DNA of 64,000 bases from Paraburkholderia caffeinilytica (GTDB taxonomy: Bacteria; Pseudomonadota; Gammaproteobacteria; Burkholderiales; Burkholderiaceae), in the NCBI RefSeq assembly GCF_003368325.1, contig NZ_CP031467.1, positions 3,596,001 to 3,660,000 of the forward strand, read 5' to 3'. The notes below the pieces were generated by a model. That model saw only the letters and a program-made list of their open reading frames with translations. It had not been told where the DNA came from and ran no database searches. Shown here piece after piece: positions 8,615 through 15,682 of this stretch. A program made the position numbers and the translations under genes. How positions within the stretch are numbered: the stretch's first letter is position 1; each line of letters begins with the position of its first letter.

Positions 8615-8962
8615 ATGACGAAGGGTTACCAGCTCACGTTCTATACCGAGCAGAACCGGCATCACGGCCATCAAACGGTCGTGGAATGTCTGCTGTCGAT
8701 CGCGAAGCTTGTCGGCATTCATGGCGCGACCGTCGTGGCGGCGGCCGAAGGTGTCGGCCACGCGGGCGCGCGGCATGCAGCGCGTTTCTTCGAGCTGGCG
8801 GATCAACCGCAACAGGTGATCTTCGCGGTCACTGAAGGGGAGGCGGAAGCCTTGCTCGAGGCGGTGCGCGCGGGCGGCGTCCCGGTGTTCTACACGCGTT
8901 GCCCGATCGAATTCGGCCTGCTCGGCGAGCATGGGGACGCCAAACATCCGGCGCGCCGCTAA
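8615..8962 (+). CDS. DUF190 family protein (crcB-associated)
   Basis: 115 residues from the ATG at 8615, which has a GGGAGG ribosome site 5 bases upstream. The sequence MTKGYQLTFYTEQNRHHGHQ, an alpha/beta core and the conserved HAARFFELADQPQQVIFAV match DUF190, a small PII-like ferredoxin-fold family that often sits beside crcB. It is divergent from crcB here and lies outside the riboswitch-controlled transcript. A nucleotide- or anion-sensing role is suggested by the PII resemblance but is not proven. Confidence 0.87.
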   Translation: MTKGYQLTFYTEQNRHHGHQTVVECLLSIAKLVGIHGATVVAAAEGVGHAGARHAARFFELADQPQQVIFAVTEGEAEALLEAVRAGGVPVFYTRCPIEFGLLGEHGDAKHPARR

Positions 8963-8983
8963 CCCGTTTTTGCGGCTTACTCT

Positions 8984-10186
8984 TCAGCCGACGCTTTCGC
9001 GCTCCGGCGTCGCCGAAATCTTGTGGATCGACAGGTCCGCGCCGTTGTATTCGTCTTCCTGATCGAGCCGCAAGCCCACCGTCAGGCGAATGGCGCCGTA
9101 CACGAGCGTGCCGCCGAGCGACGCCACCACGATGCCGCCCAGCGTGCCGAGCAGCTGAGCGCCGAACGATACGCCGCCGAGGCCGCCGAGCGCATGCAGG
9201 CCGAAGATGCCGGCTGCCAGGCCGCCCCACGCGCCGCACAGACCGTGCAAGGGCCACACGCCGAGCACGTCGTCGATGCGCCAGCGGTTCTGCACGCAAG
9301 TGAACATATAGACGAACAGCACGCCCGCGATGCCGCCCGTCACCAGCGCGCCCAGCGGATGCATCACGTCGGAGCCGGCGCAGACCGCGACCAGCCCGGC
9401 AAGCGGGCCGTTGTAAGTGAAGCCGGGATCGTTGCGGCCCGCGAGCCACGCGGTCAGCGTGCCGCCGACCATCGCCATCAGCGAATTGACCGCCACGAGG
9501 CCGCTGATCTTGTCGATGGTCTGCGCGCTCATCACGTTGAAGCCGAACCAGCCGACCGCCAGCACCCAGGCGCCCAGCGCGAGGAACGGAATATTCGACG
9601 GCGGATGCGCGGCGATGCCACCGTCGCGGTGATAGCGGCCGTGACGCGCGCCGAGCAGCAGCACGGCCGGCAGTGCGACCCAGCCGCCGAACGCGTGCAC
9701 CACCACCGACCCGGCGAAATCGTGGAACGGCGCGCCGAACACCTGGGTGAGCCAGCCCTGAATACCGAAGCGGCCGTTCCACGCGATCCCTTCGAAGAAC
9801 GGATAGACGAAGCCGACCAGCACGAAGGTGGCGAACAGCTGCGGATTGAATTTCGAGCGCTCGGCGATGCCGCCCGACACGATCGCGGGAATCGCCGCCG
9901 CGAAGGTCAGGAGAAAGAAGAAGCGCACCAGCGCGTAGCCGTTGTGCGCGGCCAGCGACTCGGCGCTGCCGAAGAACTGCACGCCGTAGGCGATCGTGTA
10001 GCCGATGAAGAAGTACGCGATCGTCGAGACCGAGAAGTCCACCAGAATCTTGACCAGTGCATTGACCTGATTCTTTTTGCGCACCGTGCCGAGTTCGAGA
10101 AACGCGAACCCCGCATGCATGGCCAGCACCATCGCGGCACCCAGTAAAAGGAAGAGGGTGTCGGTGCCGGTTTTCAGACTTTCCAT
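8984..10186 (-). CDS. amtB: Ammonium transporter (Amt family)
   Basis: 400 residues, 11 membrane helices expected. Typical Amt segments include MVLAMHAGFAFLELGTVRKK, AIPAIVSGGIAERSKF, the twin-histidine helix region DFAGSVVVHAFGGWVALPA and GVWPLHGLCGAWGGLAAGIF (second pore His). It conducts NH4+/NH3 across the inner membrane. There is no adjacent glnK (PII) gene, unlike the usual glnK-amtB pair. A sigma-54 promoter is present upstream, which fits nitrogen control. Confidence 0.95.
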   Translation of the reverse strand: MESLKTGTDTLFLLLGAAMVLAMHAGFAFLELGTVRKKNQVNALVKILVDFSVSTIAYFFIGYTIAYGVQFFGSAESLAAHNGYALVRFFFLLTFAAAIPAIVSGGIAERSKFNPQLFATFVLVGFVYPFFEGIAWNGRFGIQGWLTQVFGAPFHDFAGSVVVHAFGGWVALPAVLLLGARHGRYHRDGGIAAHPPSNIPFLALGAWVLAVGWFGFNVMSAQTIDKISGLVAVNSLMAMVGGTLTAWLAGRNDPGFTYNGPLAGLVAVCAGSDVMHPLGALVTGGIAGVLFVYMFTCVQNRWRIDDVLGVWPLHGLCGAWGGLAAGIFGLHALGGLGGVSFGAQLLGTLGGIVVASLGGTLVYGAIRLTVGLRLDQEDEYNGADLSIHKISATPERESVG

Positions 10187-10224
10187 TGATGTGTCCCGCT
10201 TATGCCAAAAAAGGGGGCACTGGA

Positions 10225-10240
10225 TGCAAGAAGTGGGCCA
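10225..10240 (-). promoter_or_regulatory. Sigma-54 (RpoN) promoter of amtB
   Basis: On the minus strand the sequence is TGGCCCACTTCTTGCA, with the invariant GG (-24) and GC (-12) at the required spacing and only one departure from TGGCACR-N4-TTGCW. It lies 39 bases before the amtB start codon. NtrC activation would be expected, but no clean NtrC dyad was recognised. Confidence 0.8.
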
Positions 10241-10368
10241 AAGTTGTGCCTAATAGCGCAAATCAGGTGCAAAGCCGCACCGGTATGGGATTCGCACTGG
10301 CCGTGCTGATCAACATGCGCACCACCTGTTGCATCTTGCACAACTGCAGAGGCACTACATAAGTGCAT

Positions 10369-10400
10369 ATTTGGTTCACGTCAGCTGTCGTGAACCAAAT
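10369..10400. repeat. Perfect inverted repeat, 12-base arms, 8-base spacer
   Basis: ATTTGGTTCACG and its exact complement CGTGAACCAAAT flank TCAGCTGT. No T-tract follows on either strand, so an operator is more likely than a terminator. It lies about 195 bases before the histidine kinase start and 130 bases upstream of the amtB sigma-54 promoter. Confidence 0.85.
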
Positions 10401-10594
10401 AGGGGCAAACATTCGATTTTATTTACGTTCCATTCAAAAGCCTGACGTTTTATGCGGATTCATTGCGCCTGGGTCCGCATTTGGCGGCAGAAGCCTGGTC
10501 GGTGGCGCGTCGTCTTTGTCTTCCTGCTCAAACGCCGACATAATGTGCGCGTCCCGCGCACGATCTGCGGGCCATCGACCTTCAATGCGCACGC

Positions 10595-12376
10595 ATGAGA
10601 CTGACCACTAAAGGCCTGTTGCTGATCGCAATTCCGGCCGTCTTCGAACTGGCGTTGCTGTCCGGCCTGGTCATGGCGCAGGCCGACGCAACGCAAGCCG
10701 AACAGTGGGCCGTCCATAGCCAGGACGTGCTGCGCCAGACCGCCGCGATTCTCGATCCGGTGCTGGGTGAGTCGGTGGCGCTGCGCGGCGCGGTGCTCGC
10801 GAACGATACCCGCTTCGCGACGCCGGTCACCTTGTGGATGGACGTCGACCGTCGCATCGATCAACTGGCCGAGCTGGTTGCCGACAACCCGGCGCAAGTC
10901 GAGCGCGTGGTGCAGGTGCGCCAGGCCGTGCAGGGGTATCGTCAATGGTCGGACCGCGTTCAGGATATGCTGCATTCGGGACGGCGGCGCGATCTGCTCG
11001 AGCGTTTCCGCGACCTCGCCTCGGCCGACGTGCTCGATCGCTTCCGTCAGCAGGTGGTGGCTTTCCAGACCGAAGAGCGGCGCCTCGACACGTTGCGCTC
11101 GAATGCCGCCGGCGCCGCGCGTGAACGGCAAGAGACGCTGGTCGTCGCGGCCGTGTTCGGTTCCTTGCTGTTCGTCGCGCTGGCCGTCTGGCTATTCACG
11201 CGCGGCGTGCGCGGCCGGCTCGCGCTGCTGTCCGATAACGCCGGGCGCCTCGCGGGCAACGAGCCGCTGGCGCCGATCAGCCCGGGTCGCGATGAAATCG
11301 CCCGGCTCGATCTGACCTTGCATGAAACCAGCCGGCGGCTGCTCGAAGCCGAGCGCATCCAGGCGCGTTTCCAGTCCGATCTGGCGCGGCGCACCAGCGA
11401 ACTCGCGCGCATCAACGAGACCTTGCGGCAACAGACTCAGGAAAACGAAATGTTCATCTACAGCGTGTCGCACGACTTGCGTGCGCCGCTGGTGAACCTG
11501 CAAGGCTTCTCGAAGGAACTGATTCGCGCGTGCGACGAACTGCGCGTGGTGCTGCGCCAGTCGTCGCTCGCGGCGGAACCGCGGCAGCGCATCGAACGGG
11601 TGGTGGACGAGGATATCGGCGAGGCGCTGCACTTTCTGCAGACGGCCGTGCTGCGGGCGTCTCATATCATCGACGCGCTATTGCGGCTGTCGCGTGTCGG
11701 CCGTGTGGAGTACCGGCAGCAAAAGGTCGAAGTGCGCGATATCGTGCCGCGCGTGGTCGATGCGATGCAGGGGTCGATCCGGGCGCGCCGGGCGCGCGTC
11801 ATCGTCGACGATTTGCCGGCGGTGTGGGGCGACCCGACTGCGCTCGAGCAGGTGTTCGCGAATCTGATCGGCAATGCGGTCAATTATCTGGCTCCCGCGC
11901 GTGAAGGCCGGATCGAAATCGGCACGACGCCGGCACCGCCGGGCGTGCATTCGCTACGGATTTTCTACGTGCGGGACAATGGCCTTGGCATCCCGGCGGT
12001 CGCGCTGCCGCGGCTCTTCAACGCCTTTCAGCGGCTGCACGGCAATGTGGCGCCGGGTGAGGGCATCGGCCTCGCGCTCGTGCGGCGCGTCGTGGAGCGG
12101 CACGGCGGGCGCGTGTGGGCGGAGTCGAAAGAGGGTATAGGCACGACGTTTTATCTGTCGCTGCCGGAAGCCGAGGCGCGCACGGCGCAACGGGCGGTCG
12201 ACGTGCAGGGCGCGCCGGTGGACAGCGTTCAGGCGGTTCGTGGTGCGCGCGAAGTGCACGAGAGCCCTGGTGATTGCGATGGCCCGGGCTTGAGCGGCGG
12301 TCCGCCGGTGCATGCCGCCAGCGCTGCCAATGCAGCCAATGCAGCCAATGCCGCGCCCGGCATCAGTACGCGCTAA
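10595..12376 (+). CDS. Orphan membrane sensor histidine kinase
   Basis: 593 residues. One N-terminal membrane helix (about 6-27), a helical periplasmic sensor (about 28-185, CHASE3-like), a second helix (VVAAVFGSLLFVALAVWLFT) and a HAMP linker precede the kinase core. The H-box is SVSHDLRAPLVNLQGFSKEL with His293 as phosphorylation site. The N-box (NLIGNAVNYL), G1 (DNGLGIP) and G2 (GEGIGLALVRRVVERHGG) boxes are intact. The C-terminal 60 residues are Ala-rich and end in an ANA repeat encoded by 9-base units. No response regulator gene is adjacent. The core resembles phytochrome-type and CHASE3 kinases. Its last 14 bases overlap the convergent small membrane protein gene. Confidence 0.9.
   Translation: MRLTTKGLLLIAIPAVFELALLSGLVMAQADATQAEQWAVHSQDVLRQTAAILDPVLGESVALRGAVLANDTRFATPVTLWMDVDRRIDQLAELVADNPAQVERVVQVRQAVQGYRQWSDRVQDMLHSGRRRDLLERFRDLASADVLDRFRQQVVAFQTEERRLDTLRSNAAGAARERQETLVVAAVFGSLLFVALAVWLFTRGVRGRLALLSDNAGRLAGNEPLAPISPGRDEIARLDLTLHETSRRLLEAERIQARFQSDLARRTSELARINETLRQQTQENEMFIYSVSHDLRAPLVNLQGFSKELIRACDELRVVLRQSSLAAEPRQRIERVVDEDIGEALHFLQTAVLRASHIIDALLRLSRVGRVEYRQQKVEVRDIVPRVVDAMQGSIRARRARVIVDDLPAVWGDPTALEQVFANLIGNAVNYLAPAREGRIEIGTTPAPPGVHSLRIFYVRDNGLGIPAVALPRLFNAFQRLHGNVAPGEGIGLALVRRVVERHGGRVWAESKEGIGTTFYLSLPEAEARTAQRAVDVQGAPVDSVQAVRGAREVHESPGDCDGPGLSGGPPVHAASAANAANAANAAPGISTR
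12323..12349 (+). repeat. 9-base tandem repeat in the kinase tail
   Basis: Three copies of GCWGCCAAT in frame encode the ANAANAANA tail of the histidine kinase. Such repeats can change copy number by slippage without breaking the frame. Confidence 0.8.
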
Positions 12377-12689
12377 AGAGCCGGCGCGGTTTGAGCAGTT
12401 TGCTGCCGCGAATCGACCAGTAGCAGCCGCAGACGATCAGGATCGCCACGCCGGTCAGCGCCACGCGCGGCGCCGGGTGCAGGCCGGGAAGGCCGTCCAG
12501 GGCGAACAGGCCGCGTGCGGCAATCAACAGCGCCGCCCACAGCGAACACGCTGCCTGCACGAGCATGCGTGTGCCCGCCAGACGCCTTGCGCGGTTTTCT
12601 CGCGACCAGCCGGCCGGCGTGCGCGCGCAGAAAAAAGCAATTGCCATCAACGTGACGGCGAGAATGACGATCCAGTCAGTCAGTTCCAT
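12363..12689 (-). CDS. Small membrane protein of unknown function
   Basis: 108 residues from the ATG at 12689 (MELTDWIVILAVTLMAIAFF). Three hydrophobic segments are visible: 6-22, about 45-65 and about 80-98. The end, RGSKLLKPRRLFSAY, is basic and probably cytosolic. A longer frame to 12815 adds a low-quality basic sequence and is not favoured. It is convergent with, and overlaps by 14 bases, the histidine kinase gene. I do not recognise the family. Confidence 0.6.
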   Translation of the reverse strand: MELTDWIVILAVTLMAIAFFCARTPAGWSRENRARRLAGTRMLVQAACSLWAALLIAARGLFALDGLPGLHPAPRVALTGVAILIVCGCYWSIRGSKLLKPRRLFSAY

Positions 12690-12831
12690 CGAAAGGGGCT
12701 CCCAAGTCAACCGGCGACTATAGGAAAACCTTGCGCTGCGAACTATCGGACTAGTCCCAAATGCGGGGTGTTTTGGCGGGGGTGTTTTGGCGAGCGCGCG
12801 TTGCCGCGAGGGCAAGGCGCTCGCCTTGGTA

Positions 12832-13413
12832 TCAGAGTTCGATGCGGGTGCCGAGCAGCACGAGGAACTGACGCAGCCACTCAGGATGAGCCGGCCATGC
12901 GGGGGCCGTGACGAAATTGGCGTCGGTGATCGCCGCGTCGACCGGGATGTCGACGTATTCGCCGCCGGCCAGCTTCACTTCGGGCGCGCAGGCCGGGTAG
13001 GCGGAAATGCGCTTGCCGCGAATCACGTCGGCGGCAGCCAGCAGTTGCGCGGCGTGGCAGATCGCGGCGACCGGCTTGCCCGCCTCGGCGAACTGCCGCA
13101 CGAGTTCAATCACCTTGGGGTTGAGTCTCAGGTACTCGGGCGCGCGGCCGCCTGCAATCGCCAGCGCGTCGTATTGGGCGGGATCGGCGTCGTCGAAGCT
13201 TGCATTGAGCGTGAATTGATGGCCAGGCTTTTCGGTGTAGGTCTGGTCGCCTTCGAAATCATGGATCGCGGTCTTGATCCGGTCGCCCGCTTTCTTGTTC
13301 GGGCAGACCGCGTCGACGACGTGGCCGACCGCCTGCAGTGCCTGAAACGGCACCATCGTTTCGTAATCCTCGGCGAAGTCGCCGGTCAGGAACAGAATCT
13401 TCTTTGCTGCCAT
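12832..13413 (-). CDS. DJ-1/PfpI family protein (class I glutamine amidotransferase-like)
   Basis: 193 residues from the ATG at 13413, which is preceded by a strong AGGAGG ribosome site; the frame extends to 13602 but without conservation. [20 protein letters not shown] at the N-terminus and [14 protein letters not shown] contain the conserved acidic residue and the nucleophile-elbow Cys of the family (AICHA). The family includes PfpI-type proteases/deglycases and stress proteins; the exact activity is unknown. The gene is probably monocistronic. Confidence 0.9.
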   Translation of the reverse strand: MAAKKILFLTGDFAEDYETMVPFQALQAVGHVVDAVCPNKKAGDRIKTAIHDFEGDQTYTEKPGHQFTLNASFDDADPAQYDALAIAGGRAPEYLRLNPKVIELVRQFAEAGKPVAAICHAAQLLAAADVIRGKRISAYPACAPEVKLAGGEYVDIPVDAAITDANFVTAPAWPAHPEWLRQFLVLLGTRIEL

Positions 13414-13635
13414 CGCATGCCTCCTATTGATCAACGGAACACATCGAACGCTCAGGGAGTCTACTCCAACACGTTTGACAGAAGCGCGACGGAGCGTGCG
13501 ATGAAGCATTACGCATGGCATGCGCTGTACACCGACAGCACGGCGACAGCTCGCCGAAAAGACCGTGCGGCGCAACGGCGTATCATTGGCGCGTTTTCGC
13601 ATGCGAAAGCCGCTCGATGCGGCTCACACTCAAAT

Positions 13636-14109
13636 ATGACTTTATCCATTCATTCACCGTTGTTGCGCCGCGTCGCGGTCGTCGCCCTCATGTTCGGCGG
13701 CCTGACGGCTTGCCAGAAGAACGACGCGTCGGCACAGGTCGCCGGCAAGCTCAACGATGCGGCACAAGCCGCCGGTCAGAAGCTCGATCAGGCGGCCAGC
13801 TATGTCGGCCAGCAGGTCGATGCGACCAAGGCCGCTGCGCAGCAGAACCTCGGATCGGCGTCCGCGCCATCGATCACGATCGATCCAGCCTCGCTGGCAT
13901 CGACCGCGCAAGCCAATCTGCAAGGTGCGGCGAGCGCGGCGAACGCGCAATTCGGCAAGGCGGCGGCATTGACCGGCCAGGGCCTCGAGACGGCGGGGCG
14001 CAAATTGCAGGAATGGTCGGCGCAAAGCTCGGCGTCGGCGGCGGGCGCTTCGGCTTCTGCGTCGGCTTCGGGCGATTCCAGCGATGCGCAAAAGCAGATG
14101 GACAAGTGA
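13636..14109 (+). CDS. Small Ala/Gln-rich lipoprotein
   Basis: 157 residues from the ATG at 13636. The N-terminus MTLSIHSPLLRRVAVVALMF leads to the lipobox LTAC, so the mature protein would be lipidated on Cys. The rest is helical and rich in Ala, Gln and Asp with repeated AAGQKLDQAA-like stretches and an Ala/Ser tail, suggesting an extended or coiled-coil periplasmic protein. No strong ribosome site is visible. The frame is open far upstream, but the lipobox decides the start. Function unknown; such proteins are common in Burkholderia. Confidence 0.72.
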   Translation: MTLSIHSPLLRRVAVVALMFGGLTACQKNDASAQVAGKLNDAAQAAGQKLDQAASYVGQQVDATKAAAQQNLGSASAPSITIDPASLASTAQANLQGAASAANAQFGKAAALTGQGLETAGRKLQEWSAQSSASAAGASASASASGDSSDAQKQMDK

Positions 14110-14180
14110 GATGGCGGCGCGCGTGTCCGTCCGCTCGTTCGTCCGTTTTCGTCCTTTCGTCCATTTGACAGCGGGATTAA

Positions 14181-14201
14181 ATGTAATTACTATGGTTACA
14201 T
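14181..14201. promoter_or_regulatory. Rrf2 operator candidate 1 (autoregulatory)
   Basis: ATGTAA-N9-TTACAT dyad located 26-46 bases before the GTG start of the Rrf2 gene. The same dyad with the same 9-base spacer is found before the downstream NmrA-like gene. Confidence 0.75.
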
Positions 14202-14226
14202 ATAGTCGTCGCCGGGCAGGTTTGTT

Positions 14227-14676
14227 GTGAATACGAGTAGCCGGTTTGCGTTTGCTGTGCATGTGCTCGCGCTGCTGTCGTTGCAGGAAGGCGCGCCGCT
14301 CTCGTCGGAGATGATCGCGGGCAGCGTGAATACGAATCCTGCGTTGATCCGGCGTCTGTTGACCATGCTGGCCGATGCGGGACTCACGACCTCGCAACTC
14401 GGCGCGGGCGGCGGCGCGCTGCTCGCGAGGCCACCTGATGAGATCACCTTGCTTCAGGTGTATCGTGCGGTGGACGACGCACAATTGTTCGCCATGCATC
14501 GCGAGGAGCCGAACCCGGCGTGCATGGTGGGGCGGAATATCCAGGTCGTGCTGCGCGGCATCATCGACGAAGCGCAGCAGGCCATGGAAGCGTCGCTCGG
14601 CGCACGCACGCTCGCCGATGCCACTTCCGACCTGGTGCGCGCCGAGCGGGCACGTGAGCGGAAGCGTCGTTCGTAG
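14227..14676 (+). CDS. Rrf2 family transcriptional regulator (YwnA-like, no Fe-S ligands)
   Basis: 149 residues starting at a GTG codon. An N-terminal winged helix (SSRFAFAVHVLALLSLQEGA, VNTNPALIRRLLTMLADAGL, GAGGGALLARPPDEITLLQV) is characteristic. Only one Cys (NPACMVG) occurs where IscR/NsrR-type members have three, so a [2Fe-2S] cluster is unlikely and the protein belongs to the YwnA/CymR-like group. A dyad ATGTAA-N9-TTACAT lies just upstream and again before the next gene, which predicts autoregulation and control of the NmrA-like target. A good terminator follows. Confidence 0.9.
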   Translation: MNTSSRFAFAVHVLALLSLQEGAPLSSEMIAGSVNTNPALIRRLLTMLADAGLTTSQLGAGGGALLARPPDEITLLQVYRAVDDAQLFAMHREEPNPACMVGRNIQVVLRGIIDEAQQAMEASLGARTLADATSDLVRAERARERKRRS

Positions 14677-14748
14677 ATGACGCAGTAAAGAAGCAGTACC
14701 GAAGAGCGCGTGTTCTGCAGTCGGGACACGCGCTCAGCAAAACAGACG

Positions 14749-14770
14749 GGGGCCCAAGCCCCTCTTTTTT
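14749..14770 (+). terminator. Rho-independent terminator of the Rrf2 gene
   Basis: GGGGC, a CCAA loop and GCCCC are followed by TCTTTTTT. It separates the Rrf2 transcript from the next operator and gene. Confidence 0.85.
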
Positions 14771-14776
14771 CAATGG

Positions 14777-14803
14777 TATATGTAATCAACATAGTTACAT
14801 ATA
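14777..14803. promoter_or_regulatory. Rrf2 operator candidate 2
   Basis: TATATGTAA and its exact complement TTACATATA flank a 9-base spacer. The inner 6-base arms and the spacing equal those of the operator at 14181-14201. It lies 23 bases before the NmrA-like start codon, a position suited to repression. Confidence 0.8.
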
Positions 14804-14825
14804 AGCAAATCACAGGAGTATCGAA

Positions 14826-15473
14826 ATGAGCAAACAGTTGAAAATCGCGTTGTTTGGCGCCACCGGCACGATTGGTTCGCGGATCGCCGCGGAAGCCGCC
14901 CGCCGTGGGCATCAGGTGACGGCGCTGGCGCGCAATCCGGCGCGTGTGCCGGCCGGCGTGGCGAATCTCAAAGCCGCGCAGGCCGATCTGCTCGACGCCG
15001 CGAGCGTCGGCGCCGCCGTGCGTGGTCACGACGTGGTGGCGAGCGCCTATGCACCGCCGCATGACGATCCCGCCGCGGTGTCCAGGGCGGCGCATGCGCT
15101 CGTCGACGGCTTGCGTGCAGCGGGTCTCAAGCGCCTCGTGGTGGTGGGCGGCGCGGGTTCGCTCGAAGTGGCGCCTGGCAAGCAACTGGTCGACGCGGCC
15201 GGATTCCCGGACGCCTACAAAGCGGTTGCACTGGCCCACCGCGACGCATTCAATTACTACCGGGGCGTTACCGACCTCGACTGGACGTTCTTCGCGCCGG
15301 CCGCGCTGATCGCCCCGGGCGAGCGCACCGGCACGTTCCGCACGGGCGCGAACGCGCTTCTGGCCGACGCCGAGGGCAATAGCCGCATTTCCGCGGAAGA
15401 TTACGCAATCGCCTTCGTCGACGAATTGGAGCAGGGCCGTTTCGTTCATCAGATCGCGACGGTGGCTTATTGA
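14826..15473 (+). CDS. NAD(P)-binding NmrA-like oxidoreductase (YwnB-like)
   Basis: 215 residues, atypical SDR fold. The Gly-rich dinucleotide loop is LFGATGTIGSRIAAEAARRG (about 9-28), followed by the VTALARNP strand and the VVVGGAGSLEV segment. The sequence ends YAIAFVDELEQGRFVHQ, typical of the NAD(P)H-binding family PF13460. AGGAG sits 5 bases before the ATG. The shared operator with the upstream Rrf2 gene suggests induction when the Rrf2 regulator is inactivated, for example by electrophile or disulfide stress; that trigger is inference. Confidence 0.88.
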   Translation: MSKQLKIALFGATGTIGSRIAAEAARRGHQVTALARNPARVPAGVANLKAAQADLLDAASVGAAVRGHDVVASAYAPPHDDPAAVSRAAHALVDGLRAAGLKRLVVVGGAGSLEVAPGKQLVDAAGFPDAYKAVALAHRDAFNYYRGVTDLDWTFFAPAALIAPGERTGTFRTGANALLADAEGNSRISAEDYAIAFVDELEQGRFVHQIATVAY

Positions 15474-15493
15474 GCCTTGACGGAGGGCGGGGC

Positions 15494-15517
15494 CACGTGC
15501 CGCTTGTGTGGCACGTG
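15494..15517 (+). terminator. Possible hairpin after NmrA-like gene
   Basis: CACGTGCC and GGCACGTG around an 8-base loop, starting 21 bases after the stop codon. There is no T-tract, so termination is uncertain. Confidence 0.4.
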
Positions 15518-15682
15518 CCGCGTCTGGTCGGTTGCCTGCGCCTTGACGGCGGGTCGAGGGGATGAAGACGGCCCGCCATTTCTCGACCTTGCGCAAGCGC
15601 CCTAACAATCGGTTACGCATGTTCGGGCGCCGGCGGTGAAACTGCGGCTACACTGACGTCTCCCGTTTTCTTACGGATCGCC

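Larger units (their letters stand above)
10187..10594. other. Intergenic region between divergent amtB and histidine kinase genes
   Basis: 408 bases holding the sigma-54 promoter (10225-10240) and a perfect 12-base-arm inverted repeat (10369-10400). There are several GTGCA/TGCAC words between 10250 and 10370. No coding sequence is supported. Confidence 0.6.

Noticed and set aside
10250..10290. GGTGCA-N4-GCACC word near amtB as an NtrC site
   Set aside because: The half-sites are in the opposite order to the NtrC dyad (GCAC-N-GTGC), so this is not a standard NtrC site.
12787..13635. Long N-terminal extension of the small lipoprotein upstream of 13636
   Set aside because: The frame is open, but it runs antisense over the DJ-1 gene; the lipobox at the ATG of 13636 marks the real start.
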